Shown here: in pieces, positions 33,399 through 42,572 of the stretch
How positions within the stretch are numbered: position 1 is the stretch's first letter
Layout: each line of letters opens with the position of its first letter
NCBI GenBank assembly: GCA_036136335.1
Contig: JAYZQT010000046.1
Coordinates: forward strand, 1-50,814
Reading direction: 5' to 3'
DNA length: 50,814 bases
Source: JAYZQT01 sp036136335
Lineage (GTDB): Bacteria; Pseudomonadota; Alphaproteobacteria; MPNO01; UBA830
Notes under the pieces: generated by a model
Database searches by the model: none
Told to the model about the DNA's origin: nothing
What the model saw: the letters and a program-made list of their open reading frames with translations, nothing else
Made by a program: the position numbers and the translations under genes

Positions 33399-33863
33399 AT
33401 GGATTTGTCTGCTACACTCCGCATAATTATAATTAATGGTCCGAACCTGAACATGCTTGGGGTTCGCGAACCGGAAATTTACGGCCATAAAAGCCTTGAA
33501 GAAATCCAAGCGTCCTGTGTCCAACACGCAGCAACGCTTGGGGTTAATATTGATTTTCGCCAAAGTAATAGTGAAGCAGAGATAATAGACTGGATTCATG
33601 GTGCACGCGACACAGCAGGTGGCATCGTAATTAACCCCGCTGCGTTTACCCACACGTCGATCGCAATTTTAGACGCACTGGCCGTCACCGGACTTCCAAT
33701 TGTGGAGATTCACATTTCCAACATTTTTAAACGAGAGAGTTTCCGTCAGCATTCATATATTTCAGCGGGAGCAACGGGTATAATTTCAGGCTTTGGCGCA
33801 CGGGGATATCTCTTGGCGATAGACGCGATGGTCGGGTTAATATCACCAGAGAAAGGCGTGTGA
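33399..33863 (+). CDS. aroQ: 3-dehydroquinate dehydratase, type II
   Basis: A 154-residue type II dehydroquinase of the shikimate pathway, which converts 3-dehydroquinate to 3-dehydroshikimate. INGPNLNMLGVREPEIYG holds the catalytic arginine and tyrosine loop, NPAAFTHTS the substrate-binding Asn region, and VEIHISNIFKRESFRQHS the catalytic histidine. The frame starts seven codons earlier at a TTG; the ATG at 33399 gives the usual N-terminus. Its TGA overlaps the accB ATG (TGATG), so translation is probably coupled. Confidence 0.96.
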   Translation: MDLSATLRIIIINGPNLNMLGVREPEIYGHKSLEEIQASCVQHAATLGVNIDFRQSNSEAEIIDWIHGARDTAGGIVINPAAFTHTSIAILDALAVTGLPIVEIHISNIFKRESFRQHSYISAGATGIISGFGARGYLLAIDAMVGLISPEKGV

Positions 33864-34327
33864 TGGCGAACAAACTAGACATTGATCCCGACCTAGTTCG
33901 CATGCTCTCTGATCTTTTGAATGAGACTGGTTTATCAGAAATCGAATTCGAAAGTAATGGCCGCCGAATTCGTGTCGGACGGCAAACGAGTTCAATGGCA
34001 ACCATTGGTACACTGTCGAAGCAAGCGGCACCCGAGTCTTCCGCCACTGCCCCACTCCCAGCCAGCGACGTGCAGTATTCAGAACAGAGCATTGGCAGGG
34101 CTATTACCTCACCAATGGTTGGGACAATTTTCGTTTCGCCAGAACCCGGCGCGGACCCCTTCGTAAAACTTGGTGACTCCATAACGGAAGGCCAAACGGT
34201 AATGCTGATAGAGGCAATGAAAACCTACAATCCAGTCCGTGCTACAACATCAGGAAAAGTCGTAAAAATTTTCGTCGAGGATTCAACGCCCGTGGAGTTC
34301 GGCGAAGACCTGTTGTTAATAGAATAA
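33863..34327 (+). CDS. accB: Acetyl-CoA carboxylase biotin carboxyl carrier protein
   Basis: A 154-residue BCCP. The N-terminal part (DPDLVRMLSDLLNETGLSEIEFE) is followed by a Ala/Pro/Ser linker (about residues 50-75) and the biotinyl domain. The biotin lysine is K120 in LIEAMKTYNPV. It carries carboxybiotin between AccC and AccA/AccD in fatty acid synthesis. Start: ATG at 33863, overlapping the aroQ stop. accC follows 30 bases downstream. Confidence 0.97.
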   Translation: MANKLDIDPDLVRMLSDLLNETGLSEIEFESNGRRIRVGRQTSSMATIGTLSKQAAPESSATAPLPASDVQYSEQSIGRAITSPMVGTIFVSPEPGADPFVKLGDSITEGQTVMLIEAMKTYNPVRATTSGKVVKIFVEDSTPVEFGEDLLLIE

Positions 34328-34357
34328 TGGGTTTATCGGGTTTGGTCGATCGAATTG

Positions 34358-35710
34358 ATGTTTGAAAAAGTATTAATAGCCAACCGCGGTGAAATTGCGC
34401 TTCGAGTGCATCGTGCTTGTAGAGAGATGGGAATAGCAACCGTCGCTGTTCATTCAACCGCCGATTCAGACGCCATGCACGTTCGCTTAGCCGACGAAAG
34501 CATTTGCCTTGGGCCGCCGGCTGCTCAAGACAGCTATTTAAACATTCCTGCCATTGTATCAGCAGCTACGATCGTCGGGGCAGATGCAGTGCACCCGGGA
34601 TACGGGTTTTTGTCCGAGGATCCTAGCTTCGCATCAATTCTTGAAGAGCACGGGTTTACCTTCATAGGGCCAACCCCGGAACACATAGCGCTAATGGGCG
34701 ACAAAGTTGCGGCCAAACAATCTGTGCGGGAGAACGGGGTACCCGTCGTTCCCGGATCCGACGGCGCCATTGAATCCGCCGACAGTGCGCGAAAAATCGC
34801 AGAACAAATAGGTTATCCAGTCCTGATAAAGGCTGCAGGTGGGGGGGGCGGTCGAGGAATGCAGGTGGTAGATCACTCCGACGATATAGAGGCCGCCTAT
34901 ACAATGGCTCGCACTGAAGCCAAAGCCAGTTTTCGTAACGACACAGTTTACATCGAAAAATTTCTTGAAAACCCGAGACATATCGAAGTTCAGGTTTTTG
35001 CGGACGGGCAAGGTGGAGCAGTTCATTTGGGTGAGCGGGACTGCTCTCTCCAACGTCGTCATCAGAAGGTTCTCGAAGAAGCTCTTTCCCCGGTGTTGAA
35101 TGAAAGTCAACGCGACAACATCGGAGAAGTAGCGGCAGCTGCCGTGCGGCGCATGGGCTATAAAAATGCCGGTACAATAGAATTTTTATACTATGACAAC
35201 GATTTCTACTTTATCGAAATGAATACCAGATTGCAGGTGGAACACCCCGTCACCGAAATGATTACAGGTATTGACATGGTCCGCGAACAAATTCGTGTCG
35301 CCGCCGGATTACCGCTATCCTTCGGTCAGGAAGATGTCAGGTTCGAGGGACATGCGATCGAATGCCGGATTGCTGCAGAAAATCCGCAAACGTTTGCCCC
35401 TTCACCTGGTAAGATTACTGACTATCACCCACCCGGGGGTCTGTCGGTGCGTGTTGATTCAGGTCTCTATTCTGGATATGTAATTCCGCCGTATTATGAC
35501 AGCTTGGTCTCAAAATTAATCGTTCACGGGCGTAATCGAAACGAATGCCTAATGCGATTACGTCGATCTCTAGAAGAATACGTTATCGGTGGTGTTGAAA
35601 CGACCATTCCGTTACACGCGAAAATCATCGAAAATACAGAATTCATAAACGGTGAATATGATATCCACTGGTTAGAACGCTTCGTTGCGGAAGAAGCGGC
35701 AGAATTATAA
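34358..35710 (+). CDS. accC: Acetyl-CoA carboxylase, biotin carboxylase subunit
   Basis: A 450-residue ATP-grasp enzyme that carboxylates biotin on AccB using bicarbonate and ATP. The N-terminus FEKVLIANRGEIALRVHRAC is diagnostic. The glycine-rich loop KAAGGGGGRGMQVV, HIEVQVFADG and FIEMNTRLQVEHPVTEM (metal and catalytic residues) follow in order. The ATG at 34358 is preferred to a TTG one codon earlier. It is followed after six bases by aat. AccA and AccD are not in the window. Confidence 0.97.
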   Translation: MFEKVLIANRGEIALRVHRACREMGIATVAVHSTADSDAMHVRLADESICLGPPAAQDSYLNIPAIVSAATIVGADAVHPGYGFLSEDPSFASILEEHGFTFIGPTPEHIALMGDKVAAKQSVRENGVPVVPGSDGAIESADSARKIAEQIGYPVLIKAAGGGGGRGMQVVDHSDDIEAAYTMARTEAKASFRNDTVYIEKFLENPRHIEVQVFADGQGGAVHLGERDCSLQRRHQKVLEEALSPVLNESQRDNIGEVAAAAVRRMGYKNAGTIEFLYYDNDFYFIEMNTRLQVEHPVTEMITGIDMVREQIRVAAGLPLSFGQEDVRFEGHAIECRIAAENPQTFAPSPGKITDYHPPGGLSVRVDSGLYSGYVIPPYYDSLVSKLIVHGRNRNECLMRLRRSLEEYVIGGVETTIPLHAKIIENTEFINGEYDIHWLERFVAEEAAEL

Positions 35711-35716
35711 TTGGGG

Positions 35717-36382
35717 ATGGCATCGGATACTATAACCAAACTGACGCCGGAGATGATTTTGCGTGCATACGCTGTCGGTTTATTTCCGATGGCGGAGCAC
35801 CGGAAAGACCCTACACTTTACTGGATAGACCCAGAAAAGCGCGGAATTTTGCCATTGGAGAAATTTCACATTCCCCGCCGTCTGCGCCGTACGATTCGTT
35901 CCAAGGACTTTGATATTCGCTGCAATACTGCGTTTGGTAATGTTATCCGGAGCTGCGCTGCACCTGTTAATGGTCGATCCGAAAGTTGGATTAACGCGGA
36001 AATTATCTCACTTTATACAGATCTTCATCATATGCGCCGAGCACATTGCGTCGAGGTATGGCGCAACGAAAAACTTGTTGGAGGGCTATACGGTGTAGCT
36101 CTTGGCGCCGCATTCTTTGGTGAAAGTATGTTCAGCACAGAAACTGATACCAGTAAGATAGCGCTTGTCCACTTAGTCGCACGCCTTAAAAGAAGTGGCT
36201 TTCTACTTCTCGACACCCAGTTTGTAACCGATCATTTGGCCCAGTTCGGTATTGTGGAACTTCCAAGGGTTGGATATCGCCAAATGCTATCATCGGCTCT
36301 TGATACAACGGCCATATTTGAAACTGATTTATCTCAGCCAGAGCTTGACGCCTTCTTGCAGTCTACTATCCAAACGTCATAA
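35717..36382 (+). CDS. aat: Leucyl/phenylalanyl-tRNA--protein transferase
   Basis: A 221-residue enzyme that adds Leu or Phe from tRNA to N-terminal Arg or Lys of proteins, making N-degrons read by ClpS. AYAVGLFPMAE, YWIDPEKRGILPL, GLYGVALGAAFFGESMFS and LLDTQFVTDHL are family signatures. The frame begins at a TTG at 35711; the ATG at 35717 is preferred. It ends the aroQ-accB-accC-aat string, and its last 49 bases overlap the convergent DUF2155 gene. clpS/clpA lie about 6 kb away. Confidence 0.96.
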   Translation: MASDTITKLTPEMILRAYAVGLFPMAEHRKDPTLYWIDPEKRGILPLEKFHIPRRLRRTIRSKDFDIRCNTAFGNVIRSCAAPVNGRSESWINAEIISLYTDLHHMRRAHCVEVWRNEKLVGGLYGVALGAAFFGESMFSTETDTSKIALVHLVARLKRSGFLLLDTQFVTDHLAQFGIVELPRVGYRQMLSSALDTTAIFETDLSQPELDAFLQSTIQTS

Positions 36383-36735
36383 ACGGGGTGTTCCATTCCA
36401 GAGACAGCAGGGCTTGATGAGAATATCCATCCAGAAAAAAGTAATTTCGGAGGCGAGCCAATTCGTCGCTCGCTTATTTTGATGTAGGCTGTCGTTTCCG
36501 GTGTTTCCTCCGGTGGTCGTTTGTGGCACCGCTTTACCATTATGTGCAGTGTGCCGAAACGAACCCCGACCCCAACGGGCGCATTGAACGTCGATACTCG
36601 AGCCGTAATCTTGTCGAGCCCCTGTAGAACGGCGGCCTGCCAGTCAAGATTTTGCTGAGTGGCACACGGGGAAGTGAAGCTGCATGTGATAACTGCAGCG
36701 ACACCAGTTGTCAGAGCGTTAGCAATTCGCCACAT
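36334..36735 (-). CDS. DUF2155 domain-containing exported protein
   Basis: A 133-residue protein with an N-terminal signal-like segment (ALTTGVAAVITCSFTS). It has the DUF2155 core: an N-terminal LQGLDKITARVSTFNAPVGVGVRFGTL block, then the C-terminal FSGWIFSSSPAVSGMEHPVYDVWIVDC. Function is unknown; the gene is conserved beside mlaD, NDUFA12 and aat in alphaproteobacteria as far as I recall. It lies 11 bases downstream of mlaD on the same strand, and its 3' end overlaps aat by 49 bases. Confidence 0.85.
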   Translation of the reverse strand: MWRIANALTTGVAAVITCSFTSPCATQQNLDWQAAVLQGLDKITARVSTFNAPVGVGVRFGTLHIMVKRCHKRPPEETPETTAYIKISERRIGSPPKLLFSGWIFSSSPAVSGMEHPVYDVWIVDCKKASSSG

Positions 36736-36746
36736 TTAACCGTGTA

Positions 36747-37211
36747 TCATCTAACCTTTTCGCTAGCGTTTTTACTTTGGCTAAATATCAACTGTCCCAC
36801 AAGACCCATTAAATCAATCGAGCCCTGCGTCGCAAGGATTTCACCACCAGGTAACAGCATTTCGTCGGATCCACCGGGCGACAGGTTAAGAAATTTGTCA
36901 CCCAGAAGCCCGTCCGAAGACACAGCTATAGATGTGTCAACAGGAATTTGCACGTCGGAGCGAATATTCATTGACACATTTGCTAGATAGGTTTTCGGAT
37001 CCAGATTTGAAGAGGTCACAGATCCGATCCTGACACCGCTCATACGAACATCCGTGCCCGCCAACACCCCATCTACACGGTCGAAATTGGCTCGAATTCG
37101 ATAGCCCTCAACCGCTGCGACGTCGGCTTTGCTATATGCAAATGCGACGAAGAGCGCCGCAACGATTAGTACAACCGCACCCATAACCGTTTCGATCAGG
37201 TTTTTGCGCAT
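36747..37211 (-). CDS. mlaD: MlaD-type MCE-domain phospholipid transport protein
   Basis: A 154-residue inner-membrane anchored MCE protein. One N-terminal helix (LIETVMGAVVLIVAALFVAFAYS, shown in part) is followed by an MCE domain: VDGVLAGTDVRMSGVRIGSV and DGLLGDKFLNLSPGG. The C-terminus has the short hydrophobic segment DLMGLVGQLIF that forms the pore helix in MlaD. It belongs to the system that keeps outer-membrane lipid asymmetry. MlaE/MlaF are not in this window. The ATG at 37211 gives the usual start; the frame extends upstream without support. Confidence 0.93.
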   Translation of the reverse strand: MRKNLIETVMGAVVLIVAALFVAFAYSKADVAAVEGYRIRANFDRVDGVLAGTDVRMSGVRIGSVTSSNLDPKTYLANVSMNIRSDVQIPVDTSIAVSSDGLLGDKFLNLSPGGSDEMLLPGGEILATQGSIDLMGLVGQLIFSQSKNASEKVR

Positions 37212-37257
37212 CCGCCACCCCCCCAGCTCGCATGTGGTCGCTGACGGTACACCGGTC

Positions 37258-37614
37258 TTAGGTCGGCTGCCAAGGCTCGTAATCTCCGGTGGAAGAGACG
37301 CGCTCGCCACCCTTCAAAATATGCCCCGGCGGACGGTAGGAATTCTCAGTACCCGTCCTATTTGGCAGATGTTCTTTTTGCCAATCCCATAGTCGCGTAA
37401 TATCGTCGGCTGGTAGCTTGTCCGTAGTATGGTGCAGCCAAGAATGCCAAGCAGGCGGTATCCGGGAGGCCTCTACTTTACCATCATACGAAATCCACCG
37501 AATTTCGCGGCCGCTTTTGGATCTTCGCTTGTTTCGGTAGTAGCAGTTCCCCTGAGAGTCTGCCCCCACCTGCTCGCCACAAAACATAGTAAATAGTTTG
37601 GTCCCTAGCGTCAT
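37258..37614 (-). CDS. NDUFA12-family complex I accessory subunit (B17.2-like)
   Basis: A 118-residue soluble protein of the NDUFA12/B17.2 family. GADSQGNCYYRNKR, RRIVYDG-like REIRWISYDGKVEAS, IPPAWHSWLHH and the C-terminal YRPPGHI-GG-R-STGDYEPWQP pattern are diagnostic. In mitochondria and alphaproteobacteria it is an accessory subunit of NADH:ubiquinone oxidoreductase. Its presence is one of the better markers of an alphaproteobacterial genome. It lies 46 bases upstream of mlaD on the same strand. Upstream, 37615-37834 is AT-rich with an inverted repeat TTAATT-CT-AATTAA at 37737-37750 and no gene. Confidence 0.94.
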   Translation of the reverse strand: MTLGTKLFTMFCGEQVGADSQGNCYYRNKRRSKSGREIRWISYDGKVEASRIPPAWHSWLHHTTDKLPADDITRLWDWQKEHLPNRTGTENSYRPPGHILKGGERVSSTGDYEPWQPT

Positions 37615-37834
37615 TTCTGCCTCTTCTTGAGGTTCCTCCCCGGGGACCGAATATGAAAATTGACTATCCCAGCCTGTTTCAAATCCGTAATTCCCACGTG
37701 ATATTACGCAGAAATTACGCCTATAGAAACACTAAATTAATTCTAATTAACATATTGAATTTACATGTTTAATTTTATGACTGGATCGACCGCGGACGGA
37801 ACGTTAGGCTGCTTCAAATGATGGGGAAGACAGA

Positions 37835-38311
37835 ATGACTGTTCGTATCCAGCGGAGGTTATGGGAACTTGGAATCACTCTTCCAAACGCGCCTTCTCCG
37901 TCAGCTAACTTCGTTCCATTTCAACGACCTGCAAATCAAAACTACATTTCAGGTCAGTTTTTCCTCACTAGTAATGAGAACGGGATAGGTAAAGTTGAGG
38001 AGAGTATTCCAATCGAAAACGGGTACGCGGCAGCTCGGTTGTGCGGGCTATATTTTCTAGCACAATTACAGGTAGCTGTTGGGGGCTATATGGACCAAGC
38101 GAAGGCAATTAAGCTGGGTGGCATTGTCAACGCTTTGCCAAAATTCACGGTACCACCATCTATCATTAACGGTGCATCTGCTTTGCTGATTGATGTGATG
38201 GGCCAGGAGGCGGGAAGCCATTCACGTTTCGCGTTAGCCGTAGCGTCCCTCCCGAGCGGTGCCGCAATCGAGGTCGACGCAATTTTGGAGATCGCAAATA
38301 AAGATGCCTGA
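37835..38311 (+). CDS. RidA/YjgF-family protein
   Basis: A 158-residue protein of the YjgF/RidA fold, in the longer subgroup that begins with a helical N-terminus (RIQRRLWELGITLPNAPSPSANFVPF). NYISGQFFL and the later SLPSGAAIEVDAIL correspond to conserved strands. The deaminase arginine of true RidA (usually near xRxxV in the C-terminal strand) is not obvious, so enamine deaminase activity is doubtful. It overlaps the following GNAT gene by eight bases, suggesting coupled translation. Confidence 0.85.
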   Translation: MTVRIQRRLWELGITLPNAPSPSANFVPFQRPANQNYISGQFFLTSNENGIGKVEESIPIENGYAAARLCGLYFLAQLQVAVGGYMDQAKAIKLGGIVNALPKFTVPPSIINGASALLIDVMGQEAGSHSRFALAVASLPSGAAIEVDAILEIANKDA

Positions 38312-39470
38312 TGGCGGCGACACAGTCACCGTAAAGGTTATCTCCTCCCTGCACGAGGTTTCGCAGACACACTGGGATGCATGTGCGGGATCAGAGAATC
38401 CCTTTGTTTCGCACACATTTTTAAAAATTTTAGAAGATTCCGGGACAGTGAGCAGCGAGACAGGTTGGTTGCCGCAGCACATCGTTATTGAAGATAACAA
38501 GGGACTTGTAGGCTGTGTACCATGTTATCTGAAAAACCATTCACATGGCGAGTATGTATTCGACTGGGGTTGGGCTGATGCTTATGAACGCGCTGGCGGA
38601 CAATATTACCCGAAACTGCAGGTTTCTGTTCCTTTTTCACCAGTAACCGGCCCTCGACTTCTAGTCCGGGGCGGTGAAGACATACAGCAAACCCGCCACA
38701 AGCTTACCGCCGGCCTTTTAGAGCTTGCAAAACAACATGGGGTTTCTTCGCTACATATTACCTTTCCAACGGAAGGGGAATGGAACGATCTTAGCGAGAT
38801 GGGGCTGATAAAGCGCCAAGGTCAGCAGTTCCACTGGCGTAATATGGGATACGGAACATTTAATGATTTCCTTGACACCCTAAATTCTCGGAAACGGAAA
38901 ATGATTCGAAAGGAGCGCGCCGCGGCAAACGCAGAAGTGAAAATCGAAACCCTGACAGGGGCCGCGCTGAAAAGTCGACATATGAAGTCGTTCTACCAAT
39001 TCTACCTCAATACCGTGGACCGTAAATGGGCACATGCCTATCTTAATTCTGAATTTTTCCAGTTATTATGCGAACGCATGGCAGATAGGGTTGTTTTGGT
39101 ATTAGCGAGTTATTCTGGTGATTATGTTGCGGGTGCGTTGAACCTTCGAAGCTCCGATACCCTATGGGGCCGGAATTGGGGCTGCAATGAAAGATTTAGA
39201 ATGCTCTATTTCGAGGCCTGCTTCTATCGCGGTATTGAATTTGCGATTGAGAACGGGTTGTCTACCGTGGAGGCAGGCGCTCAGGGACCGCATAAAATTA
39301 GCCGCGGTTATTTGCCAACACCAACGTACAGTTCTCACTGGATTCGCGATACGGGTTTCCGACATGCCGTCGCCAAATTCATCGAACAAGAGCGCCATGG
39401 CGTCGAGCATGAAATGGGCTCACTTGGCACGTTATCGCCCTTCAAAAACAAAATCGGGGAATTGCCCTGA
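38304..39470 (+). CDS. FemAB-like GNAT-fold acyltransferase (PF04339-type)
   Basis: A 388-residue protein of the group once called DUF482, now FemAB-like N-acyltransferases. The N-terminal GSENPFVSHTFLKILEDSG, central FDWGWADAYERAGGQYYPKL and TPVTGPRLLV-like segment, and C-terminal VEAGAQGPHKISRGYLPT with HWIRDTGF match the family. The substrate is unknown. The ATG at 38304 overlaps the RidA stop, so the pair forms a two-gene unit. The 3' side faces clpA across a 410-base gap. Confidence 0.88.
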   Translation: MPDGGDTVTVKVISSLHEVSQTHWDACAGSENPFVSHTFLKILEDSGTVSSETGWLPQHIVIEDNKGLVGCVPCYLKNHSHGEYVFDWGWADAYERAGGQYYPKLQVSVPFSPVTGPRLLVRGGEDIQQTRHKLTAGLLELAKQHGVSSLHITFPTEGEWNDLSEMGLIKRQGQQFHWRNMGYGTFNDFLDTLNSRKRKMIRKERAAANAEVKIETLTGAALKSRHMKSFYQFYLNTVDRKWAHAYLNSEFFQLLCERMADRVVLVLASYSGDYVAGALNLRSSDTLWGRNWGCNERFRMLYFEACFYRGIEFAIENGLSTVEAGAQGPHKISRGYLPTPTYSSHWIRDTGFRHAVAKFIEQERHGVEHEMGSLGTLSPFKNKIGELP

Positions 39471-39880
39471 CGAAGGTCGCGGATATGTTCAACAACTGTA
39501 CTGAAGACTCTGAGTTACAATAACGGCTTTACCGACCTTCAAAAATAATGCAGAAAATGTTTGATTGGCGTTCGCTGAGGAGCTTGGGGGTAGGGCTTCT
39601 GGATTAAATCCGTAACAAAATAATAGAATCTAAAATCCATGGTCTAGCCGTTTTAGCACCCAAACCCGGGCTATCGGCCATATCCCACTGTCCGGCCAAA
39701 ATCAAGGCGTTGGTTTTGGCCCCCGCTGGTTCAACCCTGGTTAGGGTTCGCATGGCGTTAACAGAAATCAATATAAGGCCCCCACCGGCACTTAGAATAC
39801 TGGAGCGATTTTTGTCGATTTAAATGCCCAATGAGGCTATTTGATGTATAAACCCTTCGAATATTCCCTGCTCCGATAAC
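39471..39880. other. 410-base gap between GNAT gene and clpA, two strong hairpins
   Basis: No coding signal was seen on either strand. It contains a 12-bp-arm hairpin at 39694-39721 (GGCCAAAATCAA / TTGGTTTTGGCC around GGCG, one wobble) and a second at 39733-39748 (AACCCT-GGTT-AGGGTT). The two convergent genes need terminators here, but neither stem is followed by a clear T-run. A small RNA cannot be excluded. Confidence 0.55.
39694..39721. terminator. Strong hairpin, possible bidirectional terminator
   Basis: Arms GGCCAAAATCAA and TTGGTTTTGGCC pair over 12 positions with a single G-T pair and a GGCG loop. It lies between the convergent GNAT and clpA genes. The flanks are C-rich rather than T-rich, so classic intrinsic termination is not assured. 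Confidence 0.45.
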
Positions 39881-42223
39881 CTATTCTACCAACTCTTCAA
39901 TCCGGTCGTCGCCGGGGTCAACATCACTGTCCGGATCTTTTCCTCGTCCACGTTTCGGAGGAGCGGCCTGCGTCACGAACGCGAGTTTGTCTTCATCTTT
40001 TTTAATATCGACCAATACCACCCCGCCTTTAGACAATTTGCCAAACAGAATTTCATCAGCAAGCGGTTTCTTTATAGAATCCTGAATTACTCGGGCGAGC
40101 GGGCGAGCACCATAGGCCTCGTCGTATCCTTTTCGACAAAGCCAGTTTCGCGCGGCAGCAGTAAGTTCAAACGTCACGTTGCGATCTTCAAGTTGAGCTT
40201 CAAGCTGCATTATGAATTTATCGACCACCCGCAACACTACTTCCTGCGGAAGGCTGGCAAACCCTATGGTCGCATCAAGGCGGTTACGAAATTCAGGCGT
40301 AAACATGCGTTTAATCGCTTCCTCATCCTCGCCAACACGGACACTACGCTCGAACCCAATAGCCGGTTTAGCCATATCTGCAGCGCCCGCGTTTGTGGTC
40401 ATGATCAAAATTACATTTCGGAAATCAACACTCTTTCCGTTGTGGTCTGTCAGTCTACCATGGTCCATGATTTGCAGTAGTATATTGAACACATCCGGGT
40501 GAGCCTTTTCAATTTCATCAAGGAGAAGGACGGAATATGGGTTCTGATCGATTGCATCTGTCAGAAGACCACCCTGATCGAAGCCAACATACCCTGGCGG
40601 CGCACCAATTAGGCGCGACACGGAGTGACGTTCCATATATTCGGACATGTCAAAACGGGTCAGCTCGATACCCATGGTATGGGCCAGCTGGCGCGCAACC
40701 TCGGTTTTCCCCACCCCCGTTGGCCCAGAGAACAGATAAGAGCCTATTGGTTTGTCAGGTTCACGCAACCCAGCGCGTGAAAGCTTTATCGATGACGCAA
40801 GCTCTTCGATAGCCCGGTTCTGGCCAAATACAACCCTCTTGAGGTCGCGATCTAAATTTTGAAGCGAGTCTTTATCTGACCTCGACACACTTTTCGGCGG
40901 GATGCGAGCTATTTTTGCCACTACACTCTCAACATCTTTCACCGTAATTAACTTTTTTCGCCGGCTTTCCGGTAAAATCTTCTGCGCTGCTCCTACCTCA
41001 TCAATCACGTCGATTGCTTTATCGGGGAGTTTTCGATCGTTAATGTATTTTGCCGCCAGTTCCACCGCTGTCCTGATAGCAGCAGCTGTGTAACGTACTC
41101 GGTGATACTTTTCATAATAGGGCTTAAGACCTCGCAGGATTTTTATCGCATCCTCAACACTCGGCTCTGGCACATCAATCTTTTGGAAACGGCGTGCAAG
41201 CGCCCGGTCCTTTTCAAAATAAGACCGATACTCCTTGTAAGTAGTTGAACCAATGCACTTAAGCGTGCCGCCCTGGAGTGCTGGCTTAAGTAAATTCGAA
41301 GCGTCCATCGATCCCCCACTTGTTGCGCCCGCACCTATAACGGTGTGAATTTCATCGATAAACAGAACAGCTCCTTCGTAGTTCTCCAACTCGGTTACAA
41401 CGGCCTTCAGACGTTCTTCAAAGTCCCCTCGATAGCGCGTTCCTGCCAACAACGCTCCCATATCGAGTGCAAAAATTGTCGCACTCACCAACACATCCGG
41501 CACATCACTTTCCTGTATCCGCTTTGCCAACCCTTCTGCAATTGCAGTCTTACCCACACCAGAATCACCCACATACAATGGGTTGTTTTTTGTACGGCGA
41601 CACAGAACCTGGATCGTACGTTCGATCTCTGCCCCACGCCCGATCAAAGGGTCAATATTCCCGTCGGCTGCCTTTTGATTAAGGTTCACACAATAGGTAT
41701 CTAATGCCTCTCCCACAGCCTTATTGGTCTGTTCTCCATCTGTGGTTTCGTTGCCAACGCCATCGGCGGGTCTATTTTCGGAACGTCCCGGCACTTTAGC
41801 AATTCCGTGACTGATATAGTTCACTGCATCAAAACGGGACATATCCTGTTCTTGAAGATAATAAACTGCATGACTTTCACGTTCGGAGAACATGGCCACA
41901 AGCACGTTCGCCCCGGTTACTTCCTGACGCCCCGATGACTGAACGTGAATGGCGGCACGCTGCACAACCCGCTGAAAGCTAGCCGTTGGTTTGGGATCTT
42001 CCTGATCTTCTACTATGAGGTTAGAAAGCTCATCATCCAGATATCTCTTCAATTCGTCACTGAGCTTCCCGATGTCGACGCCGCAGGCCTTAAGCACAGC
42101 GATTGCGTCTTGATCCTCGGTGAGCGCTAAAAGCAAGTGTTCAAGGGTTGCATATTCCTGCTTGCGGTCGCTCGCGTACGATAAGGCGCGATGCAGGCTT
42201 TTTTCAAGATTAGATGAAAGCAT
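39881..42223 (-). CDS. clpA: ATP-dependent Clp protease ATP-binding subunit ClpA
   Basis: A 780-residue Hsp100 unfoldase that feeds ClpP. The N-terminal repeat domain (LHRALSYASDRKQEYATLEHLLLAL) binds ClpS. The first AAA+ module has Walker A GDSGVGKTAIAEG and Walker B VLFIDEIHTVIGAG. The second has GPTGVGKTEVARQ and VLLLDEIEKAHPD. The C-terminus ends in a Asp/Glu-rich tail after PPKRGRGKD. The gene starts four bases below the clpS stop; clpP is not in the window. Confidence 0.97.
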   Translation of the reverse strand: MLSSNLEKSLHRALSYASDRKQEYATLEHLLLALTEDQDAIAVLKACGVDIGKLSDELKRYLDDELSNLIVEDQEDPKPTASFQRVVQRAAIHVQSSGRQEVTGANVLVAMFSERESHAVYYLQEQDMSRFDAVNYISHGIAKVPGRSENRPADGVGNETTDGEQTNKAVGEALDTYCVNLNQKAADGNIDPLIGRGAEIERTIQVLCRRTKNNPLYVGDSGVGKTAIAEGLAKRIQESDVPDVLVSATIFALDMGALLAGTRYRGDFEERLKAVVTELENYEGAVLFIDEIHTVIGAGATSGGSMDASNLLKPALQGGTLKCIGSTTYKEYRSYFEKDRALARRFQKIDVPEPSVEDAIKILRGLKPYYEKYHRVRYTAAAIRTAVELAAKYINDRKLPDKAIDVIDEVGAAQKILPESRRKKLITVKDVESVVAKIARIPPKSVSRSDKDSLQNLDRDLKRVVFGQNRAIEELASSIKLSRAGLREPDKPIGSYLFSGPTGVGKTEVARQLAHTMGIELTRFDMSEYMERHSVSRLIGAPPGYVGFDQGGLLTDAIDQNPYSVLLLDEIEKAHPDVFNILLQIMDHGRLTDHNGKSVDFRNVILIMTTNAGAADMAKPAIGFERSVRVGEDEEAIKRMFTPEFRNRLDATIGFASLPQEVVLRVVDKFIMQLEAQLEDRNVTFELTAAARNWLCRKGYDEAYGARPLARVIQDSIKKPLADEILFGKLSKGGVVLVDIKKDEDKLAFVTQAAPPKRGRGKDPDSDVDPGDDRIEELVE

Positions 42224-42227
42224 TCAG

Positions 42228-42572
42228 TCAAGCCTTTTCGAGAGTACATTGCAGTGGGTGCTGATGTTGTTGGGCAAGATCCATGACCTGCTGAACTTTT
42301 GTTTCGGCAACTTCGTAAGTAAAGACCCCACATACGCCAACGCCTTTTTGGTGAACATGCAGCATGATGCGCGTCGCGGCCTGCTCCCCCTTGTTAAAAA
42401 AGCGCTCCAGCACCAAAATTACGAACTCCATCGGTGTATAGTCATCATTCAGCATGATGACCTTATACATTGCAGGTTTTTTTGTCTTCGGTTTGGTCTG
42501 GACAACCACCCCGATATCATTGTCCCCGCGGCGGTCGTTTCCAACAGGGGGGCCATCGTCCTTGTCATCCAT
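42228..42572 (-). CDS. clpS: ClpS adaptor protein
   Basis: A 114-residue N-degron adaptor for ClpA. YKVIMLNDDYTPMEFVILVLERFF holds the conserved Asn-Asp substrate pocket, and MLHVHQKGVGVCGVFTYEVAETK follows. The frame is open upstream to 42698, but the ATG at 42572 (MDDKDDGPPV) gives the normal length with a disordered N-terminal tail. It is followed after four bases by clpA and is divergent from the D,D-carboxypeptidase gene. It would bind proteins tagged by Aat. Confidence 0.95.
   Translation of the reverse strand: MDDKDDGPPVGNDRRGDNDIGVVVQTKPKTKKPAMYKVIMLNDDYTPMEFVILVLERFFNKGEQAATRIMLHVHQKGVGVCGVFTYEVAETKVQQVMDLAQQHQHPLQCTLEKA

Noticed and set aside
37737..37750. TTAATT-CT-AATTAA inverted repeat between NDUFA12 and RidA genes
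   Set aside because: Expected by chance in such AT-rich promoter sequence; noted only in the neighbouring entry.
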